NCBI RefSeq assembly: GCF_002312815.1
Contig: NZ_NKQJ01000007.1
Location: 1-64,000 of the forward strand
From: Agaribacterium haliotis
GTDB taxonomy: Bacteria > Pseudomonadota > Gammaproteobacteria > Pseudomonadales > Cellvibrionaceae
Length of the DNA: 64,000 nt
Direction of reading: 5' to 3'
This document shows, one piece after another, positions 17,759 through 26,609 of this stretch; the stretch's first letter is position 1; each line of letters starts with the position of its first letter. A model generated the notes under the pieces. It saw nothing but the letters and a program-made list of their open reading frames with translations. It did not search any database and was not told where the DNA came from. Made by a program: the position numbers and the translations under genes.

Positions 17759-18994
17759 TTACATAAATGCACCGTCGCCAAAACTTACACGCACGGGTAT
17801 ACACCAGATGCTGATGTAGTCCATATCGTCGAGGGTTTTGTCTTCTGGCAGTTGCACACGGAAGCTGCTGTTGCTGTAGCCGCTGTTATTCACCAGGTTG
17901 TCGCCCATTGCAAAGCCGCCGCTAAAGTTGGCGCCCTGGCCGCCGTAGGCGCGCACGTCGATGCCGCCACCGTCGAAGTCAAAATTGCTAAATTCGATGG
18001 TGCAGTCATCGATAATCGTAGCCGTGCCGCTGACTCCGTGGGCGCGTTCGGTCAGGTTTGCGCTCTGGCCAACTTTGCTGTGTGTTGTTGCACACTGGCG
18101 CTGCTCGCCGGAACTGCCGCCATTATCGGGCAGGTTGTTAAAGTCGCTGGTAATTAAAAACTCGATGACATTGCTTAAGTTGGCATCGCTGATTCGGTCT
18201 TCAACCCAAAACGGCATGCGCCCGCCAATGCCATCGTTGTAAACATCGTGCTCGGTCGGCCCGCTCAAGCGCACCTTGCGCGCGATATAGTTGGCGGCGC
18301 CTTCGTACTGCAAACGCCCGGCGAGGCTCGGGCCTCTAACGGTGCCTTCGGCGTCTTCACCGTGGCACATTGCGCAGCTGACATTAAAAAATAGGCGGCC
18401 GTCGTCGGCGCTGCCATTCACAGCACTGTTGCTGGCAAATTCCAGCGGCGTGGCTTTGGCAAACTGCAGTAAGTCAGCCGGGCCGGAGCCTTGATCTTCA
18501 TTTTCTAAAAAGTCGACCAGGGCAATATAGCGCTCGCTCTGTTCCGTCCACGGGGTATCGACGGCCATCCAGGTGTCGAGGCAGACATTAACAGCGTCGA
18601 CCAGGTTGTCGAGTTCGCCGTTTTTAAACATGGCCCGGCGCGTGGCATCGCCGATGGCGTGGCCCGGGCGATAGAAACTGTCGCTGGCCGGTTCCGTCAA
18701 GGCGTGGCAGTTTGCGCAGGCAAAACTATTGCCGTCAGCTTGCGGCTCCATATATACATCAACACCGCTGATTTGAGCTGCAGGGCTGCTAGATGGCGAC
18801 GGCGACGGGGCGGATGACGGAGAAACAACAGGCGAGGGCGAGCTGACAGGGTTGGCCTCGGCGTCACTTGAACCGCCGCCGCCCCCGCCGCACGCGCTAA
18901 GCAGCGCAGTGGATAGAGTCAAAACGATTAAGCGCTGCTTAGTAAGCGGCTGCATTAAAAAATGCTTTACGAAAGAACGACTGAAGCTGAACAT
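17759..18994 (-). CDS. Dihaem-type cytochrome c lipoprotein with a C-terminal DM13 domain
   Basis: A 411-residue exported electron-transfer protein. The ATG follows GGGGAGG. A signal ends in the lipobox LSAC (Cys35) and a Pro/Ser linker follows (about 50-72). Two haem-binding motifs are present, CANCH (93-97) and CAMCH (207-211), with a possible distal Met in GGRMPFW. Residues about 300-411 match the DM13 domain, with HGVSGTATIIDDCTIEF, then GGIDVRAYGG and the conserved SIWCIPVRVSFGDGAF. DM13 is proposed to take part in redox transfer through its conserved Cys. Fusion to cytochrome c modules fits a periplasmic or outer-membrane electron relay, but partner proteins are not encoded here. Confidence 0.85.
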   Translation of the reverse strand: MFSFSRSFVKHFLMQPLTKQRLIVLTLSTALLSACGGGGGGSSDAEANPVSSPSPVVSPSSAPSPSPSSSPAAQISGVDVYMEPQADGNSFACANCHALTEPASDSFYRPGHAIGDATRRAMFKNGELDNLVDAVNVCLDTWMAVDTPWTEQSERYIALVDFLENEDQGSGPADLLQFAKATPLEFASNSAVNGSADDGRLFFNVSCAMCHGEDAEGTVRGPSLAGRLQYEGAANYIARKVRLSGPTEHDVYNDGIGGRMPFWVEDRISDANLSNVIEFLITSDFNNLPDNGGSSGEQRQCATTHSKVGQSANLTERAHGVSGTATIIDDCTIEFSNFDFDGGGIDVRAYGGQGANFSGGFAMGDNLVNNSGYSNSSFRVQLPEDKTLDDMDYISIWCIPVRVSFGDGAFM

Positions 18995-19229
18995 AGGGCC
19001 TCCCCTTGGTTTTTTTATCTTGGTCGCAGCAAGTTTAGGATTCTTACAGCCGGGCCCGCGTTTGTTGAGTGCTCACAGATGAATGTTTTATGACAAGCTG
19101 CTGTATGATGCGTTTTACTTGAGCTTGCGTGATTTATTGCAATTTTAGCTAAGAGCTGCAAGGCGCTCTTTGCTAAAGAGCTGTGCAGCCGGAGGCTTGA
19201 AAGCAGGCACAAGACCGGCGCAAGAAAAA

Positions 19230-19274
19230 TTAAGGCACAAGCAGTTAAGGCGCGAGCAGTTAAAGCACAAACAA
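19230..19274 (+). repeat. Tandem 15-bp array just upstream of a start codon
   Basis: Three copies of a unit like TTAAGGCACAAGCAG run head to tail and end 12 bases before the ATG of the DUF1624 gene. It is one of several short leader arrays in this window. Confidence 0.75.
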
Positions 19275-19286
19275 AAAGGAACGTGT

Positions 19287-20420
19287 ATGAGCACCAACAC
19301 CAAGGCCCAGAGCAAACGCATTGCCGCAATCGACTGGATGCGCGGTTTTGTGATGATCTTAATGGTGCTGGACCATGTATCGATGGTCTACGATGTTGGC
19401 CATTTAAGCACGGATTCGGCCGCCTCGTATGAGCCCGGCACGGCACTGCCAGAGTTTGCGTTTTTTTCGCGTTGGATCACTCATCTGTGCGCGCCGACCT
19501 TTGTATTTCTGGCCGGCACGGCACTGGCTATTAGTGTTGAGCGCAAATTACAAAAAGGCGTGAGCCCGGCGCTGATCGACAAAGACATTCTTTTGCGCGG
19601 TTTATTTATTGCCGCACTGGATTTAACCCTGGTATCGCTGGTGGCCGGTAAGTGGACGGTGCAGGTGCTCTACGCCATCGGAGTGGCGATGATGTGCATG
19701 GCCTTTTTTCGCCGTCTGAGCACTCCGGCACTGATTGTTATTGCCCTGGGCTGGATGCTGGCCGGTGAAGCGCTGACGGCCTTGTTTTGGCCGCCGGGGC
19801 AGGGCGCCGAGTCGATTGGCGCGGCGCTGCTGTTTAGCAAATATTCCTCCGATAACCTGAGCATTAGCTACGCGCTGTTGCCGTGGCTGGCGGTGATGTT
19901 GCTCGGCTGGGTATTTGGCCGTTTTATTCTGGATTTTAATGCCGGTAAAACCAGGCTCAGTCCGGCGCAGCTGTTATATCTGCTTGGCTTTATTGCGCTG
20001 GCGGCGTTTGCGCTTGTGCGCTACGTCAACGGTTACGGCAATATGTTTTTACTGCGAGACGATATGAGCTGGCAGCACTGGTTGCACGTTAGCAAGTACC
20101 CGCCATCATTGAGCTTTATGTTATTAGAGCTCGGCCTGATGTCGATTATCCTGGCGATGATGATGAACCTTGAAAAAATAATCGGCGTGCGCCCCAACGG
20201 CGTGTTACTTGTCTTTGGCCAGACAGCGATGATGTATTATCTTGTGCACCGTTTATTGCTGGTTGGCAGCGGCAATTATTTGGGTTTAAAAGACTTTACC
20301 GACTTGGGTACAAGCTATTGGATTACCCTCGCTTTGTTGCTTTTACTCTACCCCTTTTGCCTGTGGTACCGCGGGTTTAAGGCGCGCCACAGCGATAACG
20401 CCTTGCTTAAATACCTGTAA
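19287..20420 (+). CDS. DUF1624 / heparan-alpha-glucosaminide N-acetyltransferase-like membrane protein
   Basis: A 377-residue polytopic membrane protein starting with RIAAIDWMRGFVMILMVLDHVSM, the N-terminal signature of the DUF1624 (HGSNAT-like catalytic domain) family, with the conserved His in LDHV. About ten hydrophobic segments follow. The eukaryotic relative transfers acetyl groups across a membrane to glucosamine; bacterial members are largely uncharacterised. The ATG at 19287 follows AAAAAGGA and places the motif at the N-terminus; the longer open frame upstream is made of the tandem repeat and is not used. Confidence 0.85.
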   Translation: MSTNTKAQSKRIAAIDWMRGFVMILMVLDHVSMVYDVGHLSTDSAASYEPGTALPEFAFFSRWITHLCAPTFVFLAGTALAISVERKLQKGVSPALIDKDILLRGLFIAALDLTLVSLVAGKWTVQVLYAIGVAMMCMAFFRRLSTPALIVIALGWMLAGEALTALFWPPGQGAESIGAALLFSKYSSDNLSISYALLPWLAVMLLGWVFGRFILDFNAGKTRLSPAQLLYLLGFIALAAFALVRYVNGYGNMFLLRDDMSWQHWLHVSKYPPSLSFMLLELGLMSIILAMMMNLEKIIGVRPNGVLLVFGQTAMMYYLVHRLLLVGSGNYLGLKDFTDLGTSYWITLALLLLLYPFCLWYRGFKARHSDNALLKYL

Positions 20421-20445
20421 AAGCTGGTGTGGCTCTGCATTAACG

Positions 20446-20487
20446 CAAGCAACTAAAAACAAGCAACTAAAAACAAGCAATTAAAAT
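20446..20487 (+). repeat. Tandem 14-bp array upstream of the K+ channel gene
   Basis: CAAGCAACTAAAAA occurs twice exactly and a third time as CAAGCAATTAAAAT, ending 14 bases before the channel start codon. Confidence 0.8.
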
Positions 20488-20501
20488 AAGAAGCAAAAAA
20501 G

Positions 20502-20969
20502 ATGTTAATAAATTTACTTATAGGTGTACCGGTAATGGCGCTGTGCCTGGTGTTTCAGGTGCGCCTGCTGGTTTATGCTCTGCAGTATTACGGCCGTCAG
20601 CGCCAGGCCTTTTGCACGGTTCGGCGCAGCTCGCGGCTGTTGATTATCTCGTCGGTGATGCTGATTTTAGTGTTTGGCAATTTATTACAAGCCGCACTGT
20701 GGGCGCTGGTATTTATGTTATTGGGTGAATTTAGCAGCTTCTCTGAGGCTTTTTATCACTCCCTGGTTAACTTTGCCACGCTCGGTTACGGCGATTTTGT
20801 TATGTCGGATACCTGGAAATTACTCGGCCCGCTTGAAGCCTTAAACGGTATTTTAATGGTTGGTGTGTCGACTTCGGCACTTATGTGGATTTTGCAAAAC
20901 GCCTTTACCGCACTTGCCGAGCACCAGGCTGCCAATCAACAGACAGTAAAACAACCGGCTGAAAAGTAA
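20502..20969 (+). CDS. Two-TM potassium channel family protein
   Basis: A 155-residue inner-membrane protein with an outer helix (about 1-22 plus a hydrophobic segment near 45-72), a pore helix and the selectivity filter NFATLGYGDFV (about 90-100), then an inner helix (about 113-137). This is the ion channel 2 (Ion_trans_2) layout. The filter TLGYGD replaces the commoner TVGYGD and should remain K+-selective. There is no RCK or cyclic-nucleotide domain, so gating is unknown. AAGAAG precedes the ATG. Confidence 0.85.
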   Translation: MLINLLIGVPVMALCLVFQVRLLVYALQYYGRQRQAFCTVRRSSRLLIISSVMLILVFGNLLQAALWALVFMLLGEFSSFSEAFYHSLVNFATLGYGDFVMSDTWKLLGPLEALNGILMVGVSTSALMWILQNAFTALAEHQAANQQTVKQPAEK

Positions 20970-21015
20970 CGGGCTGAAAAGTAACGGGTTAAAAGCAACA
21001 CAAACCGCAGTTTTA

Positions 21016-21050
21016 TAAATTCACGAAGCGGTATTCGCTCCGTGAATTTA
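21016..21050. terminator. Bidirectional terminator between convergent genes
   Basis: TAAATTCACGAAGCG pairs with CGCTCCGTGAATTTA over a 5-base loop with one mismatch. It lies between the K+ channel gene and the GH117 gene, which converge here. Confidence 0.75.
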
Positions 21051-21076
21051 GTACTAGGCCGTGTAAAGCGCGCTTG

Positions 21077-22279
21077 TTATTTGGCGCCGTCGTGGTGATC
21101 AAAACTAAAGCGGCCGATGTAGTTGCCCCACTGATACCAGGCTTTGCCTTCTATTGGCACATACTGATGGTACAGGCCCCAGCTTAGCGCCGCGCCCGGT
21201 GCACTTTCGCGCTCTAAGGATTCGACCAGGCCAATCGCGTGGGGGATCTTGGCATCGAGATACGCTTTAATTTCAAAGTTTATGCCGTCTGGCGACCACT
21301 GCATGGTTAAGCGCTCGGGGCCATCCTGGGTGGATATCATGGCCATGCCGCCCTGGTAGGGCCAAATCAACAGTTCGTGGCCACTTTGGGTAATGGGGTT
21401 GTATTCCGATTTCACATAGGGCCCTTCGGCTTTATCGGCAATGGCAACACCCCAGCGAATTTCGCGGCCGCCGGCTGTCAGGCGCTCACCCATGCGCTCA
21501 CCTTTGTAATACAAATAAAACTTATCTTTGTAGAACATTAATGTGGGGTCGTGCACTTTGTGGCTGTCAAAATCACCTTGTTTAATTGCTTTGTAGTGGT
21601 CGTCTTCAGTGCCTTGCCATATGCCGTTATCCGCTGGCAGCAAAATTGGCTGCTCGAGCTTGCGCCAGGGGCCGCGCGCGTTATCGGCGATGGCCATCGC
21701 TACGGAGTTTTTAGTGCGCAACAGGTACGGCGCTTTGATGGCTTGATAAACAAGATAAAACTTGCCCTCGTGCTGCATCACCTCGGGGGTGAACACGGAG
21801 CGATCGTCAAAGGCGCCGGCCGGGCCGCGGCCAACGGCCAGGCCTTCTTCTTTCCAGGTCCAGCCATCTTTGGATGTGGCGTACCAGATTTCGGCTTTGT
21901 CCCACGGGAAGACCTTGTTTTCAACTTTGCCGGAATTAAAACCGTAGACCTTACCGGTTGAGCGTGTGTACCAGGTGTAATACAGGCCATCGACCAATAA
22001 TACCCGCGACGGGTCGCGGCGCCAGATCTTGGCATCGTAGGCAAAGTCACCTTTGAGTGGGCCCATGCTAAAAAGGCCAAACCAGTCGGCATTGAGGTGG
22101 TAACCGCGCTCAAGCGCACGCATGGAAGAGGCGCTGAGTTTGCCGTCGCGACTGAGCGCGAGCTTGTCGAGATCCTCGTCACTGTAGCGGCTTAAATCGA
22201 ACTTTTCTTCAGCGCAGACACTGACACTGCAAAACAGTAAAAACAGCGCGGCGCGCACAAGATACACTGCGTTGGGCAT
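21077..22279 (-). CDS. GH117 alpha-1,3-(3,6-anhydro-L-galactosidase) (neoagarobiose hydrolase)
   Basis: A 400-residue five-bladed beta-propeller enzyme of family GH117. It cleaves alpha-1,3 bonds at the non-reducing end of neoagaro-oligosaccharides, giving 3,6-anhydro-L-galactose and D-galactose or agaro-oligosaccharides, the last extracellular-to-monomer step of agar breakdown. The N-terminal helix swap region ([19 protein letters not shown]) and family motifs [39 protein letters not shown] and [10 protein letters not shown] are visible; the acidic residues in the RRDPS and HDPTL blocks are expected in the active site. The ATG at 22279 follows AGGAAAG and gives a cleavable signal peptide, so the enzyme is probably periplasmic. 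A palindrome at 22438-22453 may be its operator. Confidence 0.93.
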   Translation of the reverse strand: MPNAVYLVRAALFLLFCSVSVCAEEKFDLSRYSDEDLDKLALSRDGKLSASSMRALERGYHLNADWFGLFSMGPLKGDFAYDAKIWRRDPSRVLLVDGLYYTWYTRSTGKVYGFNSGKVENKVFPWDKAEIWYATSKDGWTWKEEGLAVGRGPAGAFDDRSVFTPEVMQHEGKFYLVYQAIKAPYLLRTKNSVAMAIADNARGPWRKLEQPILLPADNGIWQGTEDDHYKAIKQGDFDSHKVHDPTLMFYKDKFYLYYKGERMGERLTAGGREIRWGVAIADKAEGPYVKSEYNPITQSGHELLIWPYQGGMAMISTQDGPERLTMQWSPDGINFEIKAYLDAKIPHAIGLVESLERESAPGAALSWGLYHQYVPIEGKAWYQWGNYIGRFSFDHHDGAK

Positions 22280-22437
22280 GGGGCTTTCCTTGCTAACCGT
22301 TAATGGTGAATAGCTGGTGGTTAATGGCTTGGCAGCCAAGCCGTGTTTATTGTTATCGTTTAAAGTTGCTATTAAATGTTAGCGGGCAGCATTTGGCAAA
22401 TAGATCAACCAAATAGCCCGGGCCTGCGTACAACACA

Positions 22438-22453
22438 GTTCACTTAAGTGAAC
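22438..22453. promoter_or_regulatory. Perfect 16-bp palindrome upstream of the GH117 gene
   Basis: GTTCACTTAAGTGAAC is self-complementary. Its flanks extend the dyad (CAACA/TGTTG), and a 12-bp direct repeat CGGGCCTGCGTA lies on each side. It is 159 bases before the GH117 start and could serve as an operator for that gene or for the divergent epimerase gene. No regulator gene adjoins it. Confidence 0.55.
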
Positions 22454-22480
22454 AATGTTGCGGGCCTGCGTATACTTTTG

Positions 22481-22496
22481 GTATCAACGGCCCTAG
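22481..22496 (+). repeat. Degenerate copy of the dispersed repeat
   Basis: GTATCAACGGCCCTAG resembles the 3' part of the 24-bp repeat (GTGTTAACAGGCCCTAG) with three differences. It lies in the same divergent intergenic region as the palindrome. Confidence 0.45.
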
Positions 22497-22635
22497 TACA
22501 ACAATGCCCTAAGTGGCCTCAGCTTGGGTTTAGTTAGCTACCTACTATAGTGAGAGTCGAGTCAGCAAGAGCGCTGTTGCAGCGAGTACCGTGAATGAGG
22601 GTACTGTGAATGAGCATACAGATAACGAGCATAGC

Positions 22636-23517
22636 ATGCGTATTTTAATCACCGGTGGCACGGGCCTGATCGCCCGGCACTTTATCGCGGCTTACCCCGA
22701 CTACCACTACTGTATTTATACCCGCAATACAGCGCTGCGCTCGAGCGAAACGCTTGCTTATATTCATTCGCTCGATCAGCTTGCCAACCTGAACGACTTT
22801 GATGCGGTTATCAACTTAGCTGGCGAGCCGATTGCCGATAAGCGCTGGACTCAAAAACAAAAAAACAAACTCAGGCACAGCCGCCTGCACACAACAGAAA
22901 AAATTGTAGAACTGATGCAGCGCAGTGATAAAGCGCCGCTGGTTTTTTTAAGTGGCTCGGCCATTGGTTATTACGGCTCGGGCCTTAACAGCGCAGTCGA
23001 TGAAAACTACGGCCAGATTCAGGCAGACTTTGCCCACGAGCTGTGCCGCGACTGGGAGGCGGCGGCTTTAAACGCGCAGGCCAGTTGCCGTGTTGTCTGC
23101 CTGCGCACCGCGGTTGTGCTCGCCGAAAACGGTGGCGCCTTAAAAAAGATGCTGTTGCCGTTTAAGCTTGGCCTGGGTGGCCCGATTGCATCGGGCAAGC
23201 AGTTTATGTCGTGGATTCACATTCACGATATGGTGCGAGCGATGCATTTTCTACTGTGCGAATCGACCCTCAGTGGGCCGGTGAATATGGCCGCGCCGCA
23301 GTCACTGCCCAACGCTGAATTTTGCAAAGCTTTGGCCAAGCGCTTAAAGCGCCCGGCATTGATGCCGATGCCCGCGGCGCTATTAAAAATACTGATGGGC
23401 GAGGCGAGCAGTTTGTTATTGGAGAGCCAACAGGTACTGCCAACCAAACTGCAAAAGGCGGGTTTTAACTTTAGTTATGCCGAGCTGGATAAAGCCCTGC
23501 AGGCGTTAAAACTTTAG
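22636..23517 (+). CDS. TIGR01777-family NAD(P)-dependent epimerase (YfcH/SDR39U1 type)
   Basis: A 293-residue extended short-chain dehydrogenase. The Rossmann motif ILITGGTGLIARHF opens the protein at the ATG at 22636. VINLAGEPIADKRWT, FLSGSAIGYYG and EWEAAALNAQ-like WEAAALNA motifs identify the TIGR01777 family, and FMSWIHIHDMVRA is the usual C-terminal block. The substrate of the family is unknown; the plant relative affects plastid division and the bacterial ones are called nucleoside-diphosphate-sugar epimerases by similarity. The open frame extends 15 codons upstream through a short tandem repeat (gtgaatgag-like units), which is unlikely to be translated. Confidence 0.88.
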   Translation: MRILITGGTGLIARHFIAAYPDYHYCIYTRNTALRSSETLAYIHSLDQLANLNDFDAVINLAGEPIADKRWTQKQKNKLRHSRLHTTEKIVELMQRSDKAPLVFLSGSAIGYYGSGLNSAVDENYGQIQADFAHELCRDWEAAALNAQASCRVVCLRTAVVLAENGGALKKMLLPFKLGLGGPIASGKQFMSWIHIHDMVRAMHFLLCESTLSGPVNMAAPQSLPNAEFCKALAKRLKRPALMPMPAALLKILMGEASSLLLESQQVLPTKLQKAGFNFSYAELDKALQALKL

Positions 23518-23545
23518 CCTGTATCAGCGGGCCTGCAGCACCACT

Positions 23546-23622
23546 GTTGAAGGCATTGGTTAAAGGCATTGGCTAACGGTAATAGCTAAAGGCAGTAGTT
23601 AAAATAATAGTTAAAGGCAATA
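23546..23622 (+). repeat. Tandem array of about six 13-bp units
   Basis: Units like GTTAAAGGCATTG, GCTAACGGTAATA and GCTAAAGGCAGTA follow each other with a 13-bp period and one 12-bp unit. The array is in the intergenic stretch after the epimerase and about 155 bases before the DUF3604 gene. Confidence 0.8.
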
Positions 23623-23777
23623 GCTAGAGTAGGGTGTTCATCCGGTGCGCTTGTTTTGGCGTATTGTTTGGCTCGGCTGCTTATATCAAAGACAGGTTGT
23701 ATAGACATTTACATGCTTAGAACCGGGCTTTAGACTCGGGGCTATAATTTTGGCATCTTCTGATAAGGATTCACTCG

Positions 23778-25658
23778 ATGCGTGCTTTTGCTTACTTTCC
23801 AATGCTTGTCGGTTTTATGCTGGCTGCCCCGTTGAGTTTTGCTGAAGAAAAAACCTTTTCGCCCTATGTCAGCAAACATGCCACCAACGTTTATTGGGGC
23901 GATTCCCACCTGCATACGGGGTTGTCTTTGGACGCGGGTTTGTTTGGCAATACCTTAGGCCCGGATGACGCTTACGCCCTGGCTCGCGGCAAACAAGTGG
24001 TTTCGTCACGCGGTTTGCCGGTAAAACTTTCGCGCCCGCTCGATTGGCTGATCGTGACCGATCACACCGACCTTATGGGCATCGCTACGGATATCCAAAG
24101 TGGTGCGCCAAACGTTGTGGCCGTGCCTAAAGGTAAAGAGTGGCACGAAGGTTTTAAAAAAGGTGGCAAAGCCGCCGGTGAAGCCGCTTTTGATCTTATT
24201 CAGAACTTCTCGCAAATGACCCTGCCAGAGCAGTTAGTAAAAGACTACAGCCCAGGCTCTGAAGTGTTTGAAGGTGTCTGGCACGAGATTGTCGATTCGG
24301 CTGAGCGCAATAACGAGCCGGGTTTGTTTACGGCTTTTATTGGTTTTGAATGGACGTCGGTGCCCAAGGGTTTTAATTTGCACCGCAACGTGATTCTTCG
24401 CGATGGTGCCGATATCGCCAAAAAAGTGCAGCCGCCAACAACGCAAGCACCCTCTGGCAGTACCGACCCAATGTCTTTGTGGCAGTGGTTGGCAAATTAC
24501 GAAAAGCTCGGCGGCAAGGCCTTTGCGTTTGCGCATAATGGCAATTTATCCAACGGCTGGATGTTCCCAACCGAAAGCACCTATCACGGCGGTAAGGTCG
24601 ATAAAAACTATGTTGAGCTTAGAGCAAAGTGGGAGCCGCACTACGAGATTACCCAGATAAAAGGCGATGGTGAAACCCACCCCTATCTTTCCCCCGAAGA
24701 CGAGTTTGCCGATTACGAAAACTGGGATGTCGGCAACCTGGATATCAGTGAGCTTAAAAAGCCCGAGATGTTCAAAGGCGAATATGCGCGCGAAGCCTTA
24801 AAGCAGGGTTTGTTGTTAGAGGCCCAGCTTGGCACTAACCCTTACAAGTTTGGTGTCGGCGGCGCAACAGATAGCCACACCGCTTTGGCGACTGCCGCAG
24901 AAGATAACTTCTTTGGCAAGTCGACCTCTGTTGAGCCAGAAAAAGACCGTATTAGCCACTCGTTTATCGCCAACGATATGGGCCGCATTGAAGGTTATAA
25001 ATTGGTTGCCTCGGGTTATACAGCTATCTGGGCACATGAAAATACACGCGAAGCGCTGTTTGATGCCATGCAGCGAAAAGAGAGTTACGCCACCACCGGG
25101 CCGCGTATGACGGTGCGCTTTTTTGGCGGCTGGGATTACAGCGACAAACACCTGAACAGTTCGCAAGCTGCAAAATTTGGTTATGAGCTGGGTGTGCCAA
25201 TGGGCGGCGATTTAACAAAAGCCAAACGCGGCCAGGCGCCTAAGTTTATGGTGTTTGCCCAGCGCGACCCGATAGGGGCAAACTTAGACCGCATTCAAAT
25301 TATTAAAGGTTGGCTGGATAAAAATGGCCAGCTGCATGAAAAAGTCTACGACGTTGCTGTATCGGATCAGCGTGAAATCAAAAATGGCAAGGCGCTTAGT
25401 GCCGTTGGCAATACGGTTGATGAAAAAACCGCAAGCTGGAGCAATAGCATTGGTGATGCAGAGCTTGCGGCACTGTGGAGCGACCCGGACTTTGATAAAA
25501 ACGAAGCGGCGTTTTATTACGCGCGTGTTCTCGAAATCCCGACCCCGCGCTGGGTGCTGTATGACAAAGTTCGTTTAGGTGCAAAAATTCCGAAAGAAGC
25601 CGAGTTGCTTGGCCAGGAGCGCGCTTACACTTCCCCTATTTGGTACAGCCCGCGTTAA
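23778..25658 (+). CDS. DUF3604 family exported protein
   Basis: A 626-residue protein with a Sec signal peptide (cleavage after SFA, about residue 22). The mature start, [21 protein letters not shown], and [14 protein letters not shown] are DUF3604 hallmarks. Together with [12 protein letters not shown] further on, they supply clustered His/Asp residues that resemble a PHP-type metal site, so a metal-dependent hydrolase is likely (inference). Members of this family are large periplasmic or outer-membrane-associated proteins of unknown substrate. It is followed by PpiC-type and HupE-type genes on the same strand, an order that suggests a shared role such as maturation of a metalloprotein. Confidence 0.85.
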   Translation: MRAFAYFPMLVGFMLAAPLSFAEEKTFSPYVSKHATNVYWGDSHLHTGLSLDAGLFGNTLGPDDAYALARGKQVVSSRGLPVKLSRPLDWLIVTDHTDLMGIATDIQSGAPNVVAVPKGKEWHEGFKKGGKAAGEAAFDLIQNFSQMTLPEQLVKDYSPGSEVFEGVWHEIVDSAERNNEPGLFTAFIGFEWTSVPKGFNLHRNVILRDGADIAKKVQPPTTQAPSGSTDPMSLWQWLANYEKLGGKAFAFAHNGNLSNGWMFPTESTYHGGKVDKNYVELRAKWEPHYEITQIKGDGETHPYLSPEDEFADYENWDVGNLDISELKKPEMFKGEYAREALKQGLLLEAQLGTNPYKFGVGGATDSHTALATAAEDNFFGKSTSVEPEKDRISHSFIANDMGRIEGYKLVASGYTAIWAHENTREALFDAMQRKESYATTGPRMTVRFFGGWDYSDKHLNSSQAAKFGYELGVPMGGDLTKAKRGQAPKFMVFAQRDPIGANLDRIQIIKGWLDKNGQLHEKVYDVAVSDQREIKNGKALSAVGNTVDEKTASWSNSIGDAELAALWSDPDFDKNEAAFYYARVLEIPTPRWVLYDKVRLGAKIPKEAELLGQERAYTSPIWYSPR

Positions 25659-25699
25659 TAAAAGCTGCGAGCCATTGCCATTGTCTATTACTTATAATG

Positions 25700-25717
25700 C
25701 AGGGCCTTAAGGCCCTG
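25700..25717 (+). terminator. GC-rich palindrome between DUF3604 and PpiC genes
   Basis: CAGGGCCTTAAGGCCCTG is a perfect palindrome placed 41 bases after the DUF3604 stop and 18 before the next gene. The following TATATCGTTAAATTT is only weakly T-rich, so it may attenuate transcription and not end it. Confidence 0.55.
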
Positions 25718-25734
25718 TATATCGTTAAATTTGT

Positions 25735-26601
25735 ATGCTGCTTAAACTAATTAAAGACCCCTTAGTACACTTCTTATTTATTGCCGCCGTATTTTTTCTA
25801 CTCTTTGGCCTTATTAACAATAACGAGACGCTGAATTCAGAGGCACTGAACTCAGAGATTCGGGCTTTTGAGGCAAAAAGCACAGAGCCGCGTATATATA
25901 TAAGCGCCGAGCGCATCGAAGCGATTAAAGCCAACTATGTACAGCGCTGGCAGCGAGAGCCCCTGCCCGAAGAGCTGGATAAAGCCATTGCCCACTACGG
26001 CCTTAACCAAATGTATTTGCGCGAAGCGCGCAATATGGGGCTTGATATTGGCGATCAAATTATCGACAGGCGCCTGCTGCAAAAAATGAACTACATGCTC
26101 GACGATATGGCGGCCGTGCGCGAACCCGATGAACAACAGTTAAAACAGTTATACCAACAGCAACAAGATCAGTTGAAAACGCCCGCGCGCTTTAGTTTAA
26201 CCCAGCGCTTTATTTCAACTGAGCGCAGCGATAAAGAGTTAGCAAAGCTGCTTACCAAGCAAAGCGCGCGTATAGCGCAGGGTTTGGCGCCCGAGGCAGA
26301 GCGCTCGACCTTGCCCGAGCAATTTATTTTGGCCACAGCCGCGCAGCTGGTTCAGCAGTTTGGCCCGGGGTTTAGTCAGCGTTTATCGGCCTTGCCTTTG
26401 CAAAGCTGGTCTTTGCCGCTGGATTCAGCTCTGGGTAAACATTTTGTTTTCATCACCGAATATCGCCCTGAAAGCCAGCTAAGTTTTGAACAGGCAAGGC
26501 CCGAGCTGGTTAAGATTTGGCGCAAACAAAACGAAATAGAGCTTAAGCAAAGTTTTGATCAAAAGCTGCTTACGCAATATACGCTTGTACTGGCTGAGTA
26601 A
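25735..26601 (+). CDS. Membrane-anchored parvulin-type peptidyl-prolyl isomerase
   Basis: A 288-residue protein with one N-terminal transmembrane segment (about residues 9-27) and a periplasmic body. The helical part with EELDKAIAHYGLNQMYLREARNMGLDIGDQIIDRRLLQKM is typical of SurA/PpiC-family chaperones, followed by a degenerate parvulin-like domain (about 150-270). These proteins help fold exported proteins. A tandem duplication of four residues (TLNSEALNSE) follows the membrane segment. It lies between DUF3604 and HupE-type genes and probably assists one of them. The start codon appears to be TTG or the ATG at 25735; the ribosome-binding site is weak. Confidence 0.78.
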   Translation: MLLKLIKDPLVHFLFIAAVFFLLFGLINNNETLNSEALNSEIRAFEAKSTEPRIYISAERIEAIKANYVQRWQREPLPEELDKAIAHYGLNQMYLREARNMGLDIGDQIIDRRLLQKMNYMLDDMAAVREPDEQQLKQLYQQQQDQLKTPARFSLTQRFISTERSDKELAKLLTKQSARIAQGLAPEAERSTLPEQFILATAAQLVQQFGPGFSQRLSALPLQSWSLPLDSALGKHFVFITEYRPESQLSFEQARPELVKIWRKQNEIELKQSFDQKLLTQYTLVLAE

Positions 26602-26609
26602 GGCTGAGC

